Shown: one piece after another, positions 35,324-43,078 of the stretch
How the letters are laid out: every line of letters starts with the position of its first letter
How positions within the stretch are numbered: position 1 is the first letter of the stretch
Assembly (NCBI RefSeq): GCF_021223605.1
Contig: NZ_CP075175.1
Coordinates: 5,411,501 to 5,475,500, forward strand
Reading direction: 5' to 3'
Length of the DNA stretch: 64,000 nucleotides
Source: Paenibacillus sp. 481
Lineage (GTDB): Bacteria; Bacillota; Bacilli; Paenibacillales; Paenibacillaceae
Program-made: the position numbers and the translations under genes
Notes under the pieces: generated by a model
The model's input: only the letters and a program-made list of their open reading frames with translations
What the model was told of the DNA's origin: nothing
Database searches by the model: none

Positions 35324-35878
35324 TTAATTCTCTTCCATCTGTGTATCTTGCTGTCGCACCCGCTTCATCGGATTCGATCGCGCCGAATCTAGATACACGG
35401 GCCCTACAAGATAGCTGACCGACAGCTTATAAGGAATGTGCGGAAACAAAGAAGTCATCATATCAAACGGCAGATGCTCCCGCACAATGCGAACGCTCTC
35501 ATTATGCTCTGATAGCGTGCCTTGCAGCGTTGATCCGCCAATGATTCCGTTATCATACAACACTTGCATCGCGCGCCCTAGAATTCGATGTTCATCTAGC
35601 GCACGAGTACTCAGATCGGCGTTGGAATGAGCCGTCATCAAGTAGAACAGCTCTACCGCCATCGGCTGACCGGAGCCTCTTTGGACCATTCCCGCTTGTC
35701 TGTATTCCACGCTCTCCCTGATGTTGTACAGGAATAGTGACAAGCTCAGGTCGCCCTTGTCGGCGGGAGATGCCAGCCCGATTAATTCCGGTTGCGTGAT
35801 TGGGTAAGGCGTCAGCTCATTTCGTAGGAGCTTGATTAGTGTCTTGCCCGTATCGGCAATGACCGTATAGTCGCCAAT
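35324..35878 (-). CDS. DUF4255 cap/terminator protein (Afp16-like), probable ATT start
   Basis: A 184-codon gene at the head of the operon. DUF4255 proteins (N-terminal part of Afp16) cap the distal tube and sheath. The conserved N-terminus GDYTVIADTGKTLIKLLRNE and the following SLSLFLYNIRES are intact only if translation begins at ATT 35878. In this frame an in-frame TGA lies three codons upstream of ATT and no ATG or GTG precedes the domain; the first TTG is at 35743, which would delete about 45 conserved residues. A perfect AGGAGGTG sits 7 nt before ATT. Either a rare ATT initiator is used, as in infC-type regulation, or one base is wrong in the sequence. Confidence 0.85.
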   Translation of the reverse strand: MGDYTVIADTGKTLIKLLRNELTPYPITQPELIGLASPADKGDLSLSLFLYNIRESVEYRQAGMVQRGSGQPMAVELFYLMTAHSNADLSTRALDEHRILGRAMQVLYDNGIIGGSTLQGTLSEHNESVRIVREHLPFDMMTSLFPHIPYKLSVSYLVGPVYLDSARSNPMKRVRQQDTQMEEN

Positions 35879-35885
35879 AAGTGCT

Positions 35886-35893
35886 CACCTCCT
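35886..35893 (-). promoter_or_regulatory. Perfect Shine-Dalgarno for a non-standard ATT start
   Basis: AGGAGGTG on the minus strand, 7 nt before ATT 35878. Its spacing fits ATT and no ATG, GTG or TTG, so it decides the start of the DUF4255 gene. Confidence 0.8.
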
Positions 35894-36598
35894 GGCAGCA
35901 ATTTTTGGGATCAGTATGAATACGTCGTTATGCTGTGCATGATTATCTGACTTCTTTTTTTTGCGACACGAAACTTGATTGTATGGATTAGATAATTGTC
36001 ATTTGACCGTATGTAGGTTGCCTCTATGTTGAAGTGTTGCTTGTGTTAATCGCGAGGATGCAGTGTTTTCTCTTATTGAACATAATCTAGATGAATTTAG
36101 AAGTAAGGATGGCGTACTGTTACTTAGATAAACAACTAAAGCACAGTAAACCGCTTATATTAACAGAATCATAAGGAGTTTCGCAGGTCTAGGTCAGCCT
36201 CTCCGTACTAGTAATGGCGTTCTACTTGAACGCTTCTTCCCCCTGACACTATTCCTATAGAAGTCTCCTTGTTTCGCGAAAAATGATGTCAAAATCCCAT
36301 CTTGTATCAATATTCGACATCTTTCACACATTGGATATTCGACATATTCCACGTATTTCCTTCTTACTGTAGTTCAAAATAAAAGAAACAACACAATCGG
36401 AAAACTCGCAAATTTTAGTATAGGAGATAACATATAAATGCTCATTGTGAACGAATCGATAAAGAAGTCGTGTTAACGCTATTTGTTTAATTAGTTTCGG
36501 ATGTGCGTGAAGTTCTTCATTGTCGATTGCTTACCTATGATATATGCTTATTCGAAGGCTATGTCATGGTCAATATTTATAATAGGACTGGTGATAAG
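35894..36598. other. Divergent 0.7-kb regulatory region between the eCIS operon and the kinase gene
   Basis: No gene is supported here. The region is AT-richer than its flanks and must hold the promoters of the eCIS operon (minus) and the kinase gene (plus). An 11-bp direct repeat, ATATTCGACAT, occurs at 36310-36320 and 36335-36345, 25 bp apart (about two and a half helical turns), a possible operator. I could not settle on a convincing sigma-A promoter for either side. Confidence 0.5.
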
Positions 36599-38062
36599 AT
36601 GGAACACAAACGTGCTAACACCGATCCCCCAAAAAATACGCCAATTTCAAAACAAAACACACTTCATAACAATAACACTGCATATAAACAACCTTTTCGA
36701 TTAGAGACTACCGCTTGGACCCAACATGATGTGCTGCAGCTCCAACGGGTCATTGGGAATGTATCCGTTAGACAGTTCATGCAGCATAGCAGAGTACCAG
36801 AAATCCAAAATCCGTATCACAATCTACCGCGGCAAACAGCGGTCATACAAAGGGTATTGGATGAACAAAGACCGCAACTTACCGAAAAATTTGGTGCAGA
36901 AATTGCTCAAAAGCTAGTTCAAACAGAGGGCAACGAGGAAATGGTAAGCAAACGGATTCAAATTATCGAACATTTTCTGCAAAAGCACCCGGATAGAAAA
37001 AAGACGGTCCTCGAAATGCTGACAAAGGAACGGGACGACAATGAAAAGTTAGCCGCGGAACTTTATGGAGCTCCTTTCGAAGATTATTTCGGAAATGATC
37101 GATCTGAAGACGAGGAAAAGTTCATTCCCTTATTTGATACGGACGAATTGGTGAAAGACACCCTAGCTTTACGCCCATATTCCATAAAATCAACATTAGA
37201 CAAGTCTTCAGAGCGCATGATATTGCTGGCTAAAGATGACGAAAAGAAAGTTGATGTCGTTATCAAGGTAATCACCAAAGAATTTATGCTGGATGACAAT
37301 GAAGAAGATAACAGTAAAACAAGACAACGTACTCGAGATGAATTCAATATACAAGCAGAAATGTCGGAAGTCGATATTCCGAGCCTGAAGTTGATCGATG
37401 TCGCGGAAGGGAAATTCAACATATACATCATCATGGAATATGCCAAAGGCGGTACACTGGAAGATCGGATTGAGAAGAAGAAACCCCTTAGCTCCCAAGA
37501 AAAAGGAGTTTTGATGCACAATATGGTGAGAGGATTATCTGCACTGCATGAGAAGGGATATGCCCATCGTGATATAAAGCCGGAAAATATTTTTTATGCG
37601 GGCGAATCCGGCGATAGACCGGTCCTCGGTGACTACGGTTTGAGTGAAAGCTTAATACAAGATGAATCGCAGATTAATAAAATGATTGGAAATCCGCTTT
37701 ACGCCTCACCGGAGGTGCTGCGGGCTAGACTCAAAAAAAACTCAGAAGACGAAACGTTTGATTTTAAAAAAGCCGACACGTTTATGCTTGGGCTAGTTTT
37801 CTACCAGCAACTTATGGGGAAAATGCCCTATTCTGAAACTAAAAAGAGTCTTCAAGCACAGTATGGCGCAATGGGTGCCGATGAAGATGAGTTAGAAAAG
37901 CAACTCAAGGAACTAAAAGAGATCAGGTTTGAAGGTTTGAAGGAGGATGAAGCAGCGCTGCTCACTGCGATGTTGAAATACAATCCTAATGAACGACTTA
38001 ATATTGAAGATATAAAGAACAATGAACACTATCAATCCGTTTTAAAGAGATTGTCCTCATAA
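36599..38062 (+). CDS. Serine/threonine protein kinase with eCIS cargo motif
   Basis: A 487-residue protein. Residues 45-61 read VLQLQRVIGNVSVRQFM, matching the DUF4157 protein at the same distance from the N-terminus. Residues about 190-485 are a protein kinase: the catalytic-site lysine in VVIKVI near 222, IIMEYAKGG hinge, HRDIKPENIF near 322, DYG (instead of DFG) near 346, and ASPEV near 370. All catalytic residues are present, so it should be active. No transmembrane segment or PASTA domain occurs, unlike housekeeping PknB kinases. I choose ATG 36599 because its MEH N-terminus matches the DUF4157 protein; ATG 36566, with GAAGG 7 nt upstream, is a good alternative. An injected kinase effector is inferred. 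Confidence 0.85.
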   Translation: MEHKRANTDPPKNTPISKQNTLHNNNTAYKQPFRLETTAWTQHDVLQLQRVIGNVSVRQFMQHSRVPEIQNPYHNLPRQTAVIQRVLDEQRPQLTEKFGAEIAQKLVQTEGNEEMVSKRIQIIEHFLQKHPDRKKTVLEMLTKERDDNEKLAAELYGAPFEDYFGNDRSEDEEKFIPLFDTDELVKDTLALRPYSIKSTLDKSSERMILLAKDDEKKVDVVIKVITKEFMLDDNEEDNSKTRQRTRDEFNIQAEMSEVDIPSLKLIDVAEGKFNIYIIMEYAKGGTLEDRIEKKKPLSSQEKGVLMHNMVRGLSALHEKGYAHRDIKPENIFYAGESGDRPVLGDYGLSESLIQDESQINKMIGNPLYASPEVLRARLKKNSEDETFDFKKADTFMLGLVFYQQLMGKMPYSETKKSLQAQYGAMGADEDELEKQLKELKEIRFEGLKEDEAALLTAMLKYNPNERLNIEDIKNNEHYQSVLKRLSS

Positions 38063-38081
38063 TGAGAAGTAATTAATTAAA

Positions 38082-38131
38082 AGGGATACGACGTTACACT
38101 CACAATTCTCACTTATCATCGCCGTATCCCT
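38082..38131 (-). terminator. Possible terminator in the convergent kinase/DUF2785 gap
   Basis: AGGGATACG (38082-38090) pairs with CGTATCCCT (38123-38131) around a 32-nt loop. On the minus strand the stem is followed by TTTTAATTAATT. The long loop and inclusion of the stop codon make it a weak candidate. Confidence 0.4.
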
Positions 38132-38369
38132 CCTCAATAAGAACGGATAAGATGTATCGAAGCTCGTCCTCCTGAATGTACTCTTTTTCAACAATCCACT
38201 TACAAAATGTCATATAAATGAGCTCATCCCGCAGCTCGGGCGAGGGATCTCCTATGTATTCAAGCATCAGCTCAACGTAATCCATTGCGCTCTCTTCTTG
38301 CTGGAGCTGATATCCGCTCTGCTTGATTCTTCTTAAATTCAGTAGCAACTGTGTATTTTTGTCCTCCAC
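38109..38369 (-). CDS. Short DUF2785-like protein, probably truncated
   Basis: An 86-residue protein starting at GTG with GAGGG 8 nt upstream. The sequence ELMLEYIGDPSPELRDELIY followed by a conserved Trp-Ile matches the N-terminus of DUF2785 proteins, which as I recall are roughly 270 residues. Here the frame stops after EEGYGDDK, and the next gene is the convergent kinase, so the remaining two thirds are absent. It may be a remnant or a small stand-alone version. No function is known. Confidence 0.55.
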   Translation of the reverse strand: MEDKNTQLLLNLRRIKQSGYQLQQEESAMDYVELMLEYIGDPSPELRDELIYMTFCKWIVEKEYIQEDELRYILSVLIEEGYGDDK

Positions 38370-38581
38370 TTAGTGTTCCCTCACTCTCATCCATTTCGAT
38401 ATTCCGGATTTGTTCAAGCGTTTTATGATCGCCAACTCCACATAACATACCATAATCATACAACTGTCGAAAATGTGATATAAAGAAGAAATAGGCTGTC
38501 GCCCTCGATTGAAGACGTGCACGTAATCAGCAAATAACCATACGTTGTAGGGAGCGAAAATAAAGGATTGGAGCGGTGTAT

Positions 38582-38929
38582 ATGGCATATCATCCGTATA
38601 TTGATCATACACAACAGTATAATCCGGAACATTACGATCAATCGGACGCTAGGCAACAGGTCAATCGATTCTTTGAACATATTAACGGAACAGGCATGTC
38701 TTTCGCGCTAAACTCAGGAAACGACCTTTCATATGTAGGAAATCCTTGGAACGACAGAATTTCTTCGGTACGTGTCGCTCCTAAAACACTTGTCGTGTTG
38801 TACGAACACGCCAACTTCTCAGGTTTGAAAAAGATACTTGAAAATAAAACACACAATTCCCATCTCTTTAACATTCACAGCGATTTTAATGACAAAGTGT
38901 CCTCCATAAAAACGTATCGACTTTGCTAA
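38582..38929 (+). CDS. Beta/gamma-crystallin-type small protein
   Basis: A 115-residue protein whose C-terminal 75 residues follow the crystallin pattern: SFALNSGNDLSYVGNPWNDR, then ISSVRVAP, VVLYEHANFSG and DFNDKVSSIKTYRL, with paired D/N-x-x-S-S calcium-binding-like turns (NDRISS and NDKVSS). ATG 38582 is preferred because GGAG lies 8 nt upstream; GTG 38576 is too close to it. There is no signal peptide. It is monocistronic, with its own terminator. Such domains bind calcium in many microbial proteins; the physiological role is unknown. Confidence 0.75.
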   Translation: MAYHPYIDHTQQYNPEHYDQSDARQQVNRFFEHINGTGMSFALNSGNDLSYVGNPWNDRISSVRVAPKTLVVLYEHANFSGLKKILENKTHNSHLFNIHSDFNDKVSSIKTYRLC

Positions 38930-38981
38930 ATAACGAGTAAACCGTCCTGAAATCAACCCTAGTAGCTAGCAGTATCCCATC

Positions 38982-39055
38982 CCCCCTTACGGTAAACAGT
39001 AAACAGAGTTCATGTTAAGAAGAACTCCGCGCTGTTGTTTGTAAGGGGGTTTTTT
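38982..39055 (+). terminator. Terminator of the crystallin gene
   Basis: CCCCCTTAC (38982-38990) pairs with GTAAGGGGG (39041-39049); AAACAG/CTGTT segments add inner pairing; six T residues follow (39050-39055). Confidence 0.85.
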
Positions 39056-39100
39056 GTAAAAAAAAGCGACTGGATTTCAAGAAAGATTGGAGCGACGACA

Positions 39101-39146
39101 AAGTGCCGCCCAAGAGTTAGACACAACTAACGGTTGGGCGGCACTT
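39101..39146 (-). terminator. Hairpin after the glutamine amidotransferase gene
   Basis: Perfect 13-bp arms AAGTGCCGCCCAA (39101-39113) and TTGGGCGGCACTT (39134-39146), 20-nt loop, 43 bp past the stop of the minus-strand gene. No T-run follows on the minus strand, so termination strength is uncertain. Confidence 0.55.
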
Positions 39147-39189
39147 CAATTTGGAGACATACCCACATATGAATCTAGTCATATGCGTA

Positions 39190-39894
39190 TCACGCGTGCT
39201 TGAACTTTTCTTCGAAAGCGTCAAGCAAAGCGAACAAGATCGCGTTCGATAGCGCTAATAACCCTCGCTGATTACACATTTCATGAGAAGTTTGGACATA
39301 TATTCCCTCTTCCATCTCGTCTGCACAATGTTCGATTAGTTTCTTAATGCTTGAAGCACTGGATTCCAAATGAAACTGTAGTCCGACAACGTGATCCTCA
39401 TACACAAAGGCTTGATTGACACATCCTTTGCTGAACGCGATTCTCTTCGCTTCCGCAGGCAGCTGAAACGTGTCCGCATGCCAGTGCAAAGGGAGAAACT
39501 CATCTGGGAAGTCTTTGAAAAAGAACGATTGCTCCCCCGCTTCCGTCAGTTTGACAGGGAACCAGCCAATCTCTTTATGCTCATTTCGGTATACCTTGCC
39601 CCCGATCACTTCCGCAATTAATTGCGCTCCCAAACATATCCCGAGTACGAGCTTCCCCTCGCGGATTGCTTCTGCAATAAAGTGTTTTTCCGGAGCAAGC
39701 CACGGATACACATCCACATCATACACGCCCATCGGGCCTCCGAGGATGACAAGCATATCGAATTCCGACATCGATGGAAAATGAGGATTGTCATAGACGT
39801 ATGTCCCTGTAATTTCATGTCCTTTTTCCTTCGCCCAAACGCCGATATGCTCGATGGATTCAAAGGGAACGTGCTGCACGTAATGAATTTTCAT
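39190..39894 (-). CDS. Class I glutamine amidotransferase (GMP synthase-like)
   Basis: A 234-residue protein with the glutaminase triad pattern: LVILGGPMGVYD, the nucleophile cysteine in LGICLGAQLIAEV near residue 94, and the histidine/glutamate pair in GLQFHLESS near 174. It lacks the synthase domain of GuaA, so it belongs to the free-standing amidotransferases that hydrolyse glutamine or gamma-glutamyl compounds. It is divergent from the LysR gene, and regulation by that regulator is possible but unproven. Confidence 0.9.
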   Translation of the reverse strand: MKIHYVQHVPFESIEHIGVWAKEKGHEITGTYVYDNPHFPSMSEFDMLVILGGPMGVYDVDVYPWLAPEKHFIAEAIREGKLVLGICLGAQLIAEVIGGKVYRNEHKEIGWFPVKLTEAGEQSFFFKDFPDEFLPLHWHADTFQLPAEAKRIAFSKGCVNQAFVYEDHVVGLQFHLESSASSIKKLIEHCADEMEEGIYVQTSHEMCNQRGLLALSNAILFALLDAFEEKFKHA

Positions 39895-40142
39895 AGTTAT
39901 CTGTTGTTCTCCCCTCTATTTCGTCGGCATCAAAAGTCATTCTGAATTGAGTATAATAATGACTTACCTGATAAACAATTCAATTATCGCTATACTAATG
40001 ATAGGTTTGGCCTATCGTTTTTTACATTTCGCGACCATAGGCCCTTTCCATTCATATCTATTAGATATTTATAATCATTTGGCTCATAATAATAGCAATT
40101 TCCTATTTGAATTAGAAAAGGAATGGATAGCGAGGAACACTT

Positions 40143-41039
40143 ATGGAACTAAAGCAACTTGAGTACTTTATGGCCCTATGCAAGGAACTGAATTTTACCC
40201 GTGCCGCTGAAAAGCTGGGTATCGCCCAACCCTCGCTAAGCCAACAAATTCGTTTGCTTGAGCACGAAATCGGCACGCCATTATTTGATCGCGTGGGCAA
40301 ACGAACGATTATGACCGAAGCGGGCAAGACTCTGCTACATCATAGCTATAATGTGTTTCACGAGTTGTCGCAGGCCCGCGCTGCGATTAGCGAGCTGCAA
40401 GGCTTGAAACGTGGCACGTTAAGGATCGGCGCGCTACTTACGGTGGTCAATTACTTGCTTCCACCTACTGTAATCGGCTTCCACAGCAATTATCCGAATG
40501 TGGATTTATCTGTATTTGGCATGCGGACGGGAGATATTTTTGAAGGCATTTTGCAAAATGAACTCGATTTGGGCATCGTCTTTTTACCAATGGAACATGA
40601 TGATCTGGAAACGATCCCGTTGTATAAGGAGAACCTTGCACTTGCTGCACCCGTCGATCACCCTATCGCCCAGCAGCCATTCGTCACCCTTGATATTTTA
40701 AAAGAAACTTCAAGTGTTTTATTGCCCAGCTCCTATTTTTTGCGACAACTCATTAATGAGCAGTGCCGTGAACTTGATTTTGCACCACGGCAAGTGATCG
40801 AAATGACGACGATGGAATCGATTATTCATATGGTAAGCAAAGGCGTCGGCGTCACTATTTTGCCTAAAGGATATCTCGATTATATCGACAATCCGTATAT
40901 TCGGACGATTCCCATTCAAGCGCCCACGCTCACAACCGAAATCGGTCTCGTCTATCGAAAAAACAAATTTTTGTGTGCGGCGAGTCGGGTATTTATGGAG
41001 CAGTTGCTGGCAACCGTAAACAAGGAGCCTTATTCGTAA
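40143..41039 (+). CDS. LysR-family transcriptional regulator
   Basis: A 298-residue regulator. Residues 1-60 form the LysR winged helix (MELKQLEYFMALCKELNFTR, AAEKLGIAQPSLSQQIRLLE, GTPLFDRVGKR), followed by a linker helix and an effector-binding domain with GTLRIGAL and a distinctive SVLLPSSYFLR. It most resembles the CynR/CbbR type that senses small organic acids or anions. GAGG lies 7 nt before ATG. It is divergent from the amidotransferase gene (250 bp between them) and convergent with the glutaredoxin-like gene. Confidence 0.93.
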   Translation: MELKQLEYFMALCKELNFTRAAEKLGIAQPSLSQQIRLLEHEIGTPLFDRVGKRTIMTEAGKTLLHHSYNVFHELSQARAAISELQGLKRGTLRIGALLTVVNYLLPPTVIGFHSNYPNVDLSVFGMRTGDIFEGILQNELDLGIVFLPMEHDDLETIPLYKENLALAAPVDHPIAQQPFVTLDILKETSSVLLPSSYFLRQLINEQCRELDFAPRQVIEMTTMESIIHMVSKGVGVTILPKGYLDYIDNPYIRTIPIQAPTLTTEIGLVYRKNKFLCAASRVFMEQLLATVNKEPYS

Positions 41040-41056
41040 GGCAACTGGTAGCAGCT

Positions 41057-41096
41057 AAAAAAGAAGGAGGAGCCCGTTGAGGGGCCCCTCCTTCTT
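41057..41096 (-). terminator. Terminator of the glutaredoxin-like gene (convergent)
   Basis: AAGAAGGAGG-AGCCC (41061-41075) pairs with GGGGCCCCTCCTTCTT (41081-41096). On the minus strand the stem runs into TTCTTTTTTAG. It may also stop LysR transcription from the other side. Confidence 0.85.
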
Positions 41097-41103
41097 ACGC
41101 ATG

Positions 41104-41343
41104 CTATCCTTTTTTAACCTCTTCCATACTCGCGCCAAAATTAATATGATAAACGCCGCCGTCAATCACTAATGCGGGAACTGATTTTACACCAACTTGT
41201 TCTGCTTCGGCTATGCGATTGCGATCCGTGCCAAGATGTACGATTTCCAGTTCTACTTTGGCTTGATCCAGAAACTCCAGTACGAATCGTTCACCTTCGA
41301 CACAAATTGGACAACCTGCGTGGTAATAAACTGCTTTAGACAT
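41104..41343 (-). CDS. Glutaredoxin/thioredoxin-like small redox protein
   Basis: A 79-residue protein with a thioredoxin fold: the active-site CPIC at residues 10-13 (after KAVYYHAG), the cis-proline region VGVKSVPALVIDG, and a conserved glutamate-rich C-terminus. It probably reduces disulfides or delivers electrons to a partner; the target is unknown. ATG 41343 is chosen over TTG 41349 because AGGAG lies 10 nt upstream and the family normally starts shortly before the first strand. Confidence 0.85.
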   Translation of the reverse strand: MSKAVYYHAGCPICVEGERFVLEFLDQAKVELEIVHLGTDRNRIAEAEQVGVKSVPALVIDGGVYHINFGASMEEVKKG

Positions 41344-41611
41344 ACTCAAACAACTCCTATCGATTTTTTATATGGTGTTCCTTGCTACATGTCATCATTA
41401 TAGGAGTGAGGTAAAGAAGTAACAATTACAAATTCCCTATCGTTATTATAGGTAATGGTAATGATTAGAGTTATAGTGCGGCCTTGAGGCATTTTTTACT
41501 GATCGATATTCTACTTCCCTAGATGTTACACGATTTTCTTTAAGACAAAACGATTTTGACCCGCTCTTCTACCGTTTTATCCATGGGACAGAGATTTCTA
41601 GTTGGTTTCAT

Positions 41612-42178
41612 TTAGTTACTCGTTTTGAATTTTTCAAATTGGATTATGTATTCTTTGAATGCTTTATAGGAGTCTTTAATATCCGCAACTCTATTGTCTC
41701 TAAGAGGATGTCCCACGATTGATAAGAAAGGAAATTGTACGCCGATTTCCTTGATTTCAATAGCAATCGGCTCCTGAGAAGCATAGTACTCGATCGCTGT
41801 TGTCCTCGCATGCGTAAACGGAGCTTCTCCATCGTACATCTTTTTAATTTCTGTTAATAATTCTAGTAAATTCTTTGGAGCTTCGAGTTCGTTATTGGCA
41901 ATCGGACCGTACCCTTCCAAATTGATTATTCCCTGAGGATTATTCATCCATTCTGAATCTAAAATATCCAAATGTGCTTGAGAGTAAGACTTTTTAAGCG
42001 ATACTCTTAATTTACGAATCTGCTCTATTTCAAATTGCTCAGGCGAGTAATTTTGAGCTTCTGCAGCGCTCAGCGTATTGATATCATTAGATTCTGTACT
42101 TGATTTATATCCGTAAAGTCCAACAATCGTAACAACTAGAACAGTAACAACAACCATGAAAATATTCCTTTTGCTCAC
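41612..42178 (-). CDS. Membrane-anchored or secreted protein of unknown function
   Basis: A 188-residue protein with a GTG start, GGAGGGG six nucleotides upstream, and an N-terminal hydrophobic segment (IFMVVVTVLVVTIVGLYGY, residues 6-24) without a lipobox cysteine, so probably an uncleaved anchor. The remainder is soluble and mixed alpha/beta. I do not recognise a family. No partner gene is adjacent. Confidence 0.7.
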   Translation of the reverse strand: MSKRNIFMVVVTVLVVTIVGLYGYKSSTESNDINTLSAAEAQNYSPEQFEIEQIRKLRVSLKKSYSQAHLDILDSEWMNNPQGIINLEGYGPIANNELEAPKNLLELLTEIKKMYDGEAPFTHARTTAIEYYASQEPIAIEIKEIGVQFPFLSIVGHPLRDNRVADIKDSYKAFKEYIIQFEKFKTSN

Positions 42179-42527
42179 GACTTTCCCCTCCCCAATATTT
42201 CGAAATAGAAATTTAATGATGTTTAAGAATCAATCATTTACAATTTTCACATACAGTATCTATTCGTTCATTTATGTAGGTTGTTGGGAGTAAGTTAAGA
42301 AGAAGTACTTTATCGTCGTCTCATTACCACGTCGTTACCATGAAGAATTATGGGGATGAATATGTAGATGGAGTACTCAGAACAAGTTATACTTCATGAA
42401 ATAGTACATCAGCTTGTCGAGCAACCCTTGTCTTTTTTCAAGACAGGGGTTGCTCGACAAGCTGACCGCCTTCCTTAGAAGGCGGTCAATGGAATGCTAT
42501 CGTTTCCGTTAGTTCAATCGTGTTTGA
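42179..42527. other. Gene-free stretch with two back-to-back hairpins
   Basis: No coding frame is supported. The right half holds the tandem palindromes described separately at 42410-42487, directly downstream of the minus-strand GNAT gene. The left half is AT-rich upstream sequence of the 188-residue protein. Confidence 0.6.
42410..42487. repeat. Two adjacent large inverted repeats
   Basis: Arm CAGCTTGTCGAGCAACCC-TTGTCTT (42410-42434) pairs with AAGACAGGGGTTGC-TCGACAAGCTG (42440-42464), with one mismatch and a 5-nt loop. Immediately after, GACCGCCTTC (42464-42473) pairs with GAAGGCGGTC (42478-42487) around CTTA. Together they may act as a strong terminator for the GNAT gene or as an extragenic palindromic element. 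Confidence 0.8.
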
Positions 42528-42962
42528 TTAGTACGCTAGCTTGTAAACTATTTCTCCATCTAGCACGCGACCATCTGCTTCAAAGCCTAATTTTTCATAT
42601 AAATGCTTAGCCCACGTATTCTCGGGTTCAAAACTAATATAAATGACCTGATGCTCTTTATCTTCTTTAATCCTGTCAACAAGCTTCACCATTGCAGCTT
42701 TTCCATATCCTTTTGACTGATACTTCGTATCTATCATTAAACGATAAATCCAGTATTCATTATCCTCATGGTCTATGCAATACATCGTGAATCCTACTAA
42801 AACATCATCGTGATATATAGACAAACAAACACACTCTGGAAGTGCCTTCGCCTGTGCGAGTGAATACATATTATTGGCCACAAACTTTTTCTGTTCTTCT
42901 GCCACTCCCAACTTAATCACATCAAAAAAATTATTTCTATCTATCTCCTTAAATGTTAGCAT
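42528..42962 (-). CDS. GNAT acetyltransferase, spermidine-type
   Basis: A 144-residue GNAT enzyme. The acetyl-CoA loop is QSKGYGKAA near residue 88, preceded by IYRLMIDTKY and followed by HLYEKLGFEADG. The N-terminus and the LYEKLGF end resemble BltD/PaiA-type polyamine acetyltransferases. GGAGGG lies 7 nt before ATG. It is monocistronic, with tandem hairpins downstream. Substrate assignment is tentative. Confidence 0.85.
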   Translation of the reverse strand: MLTFKEIDRNNFFDVIKLGVAEEQKKFVANNMYSLAQAKALPECVCLSIYHDDVLVGFTMYCIDHEDNEYWIYRLMIDTKYQSKGYGKAAMVKLVDRIKEDKEHQVIYISFEPENTWAKHLYEKLGFEADGRVLDGEIVYKLAY

Positions 42963-43078
42963 AACTAAACCCTCCGTAAATAATGGTATATTCCTTTATT
43001 ATGACTTACTTATGATACGCTTCAGCTTAACGAGTCTATCCGCGAAAATGCGAAAGGAGCTGCCCAGCACACGCCGAG

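Noticed and set aside
13763-35878. Interpretation as a tailed prophage
   Set aside because: There are no terminase, portal, capsid, integrase or lysis genes, while DUF4255, DUF4157, DUF6760 and AAA+ genes are eCIS markers.
36181-36240. Stretch resembling part of a structural RNA at first glance
   Set aside because: I could not find a stable stem set or tRNA/rRNA landmarks, so no RNA gene is called.
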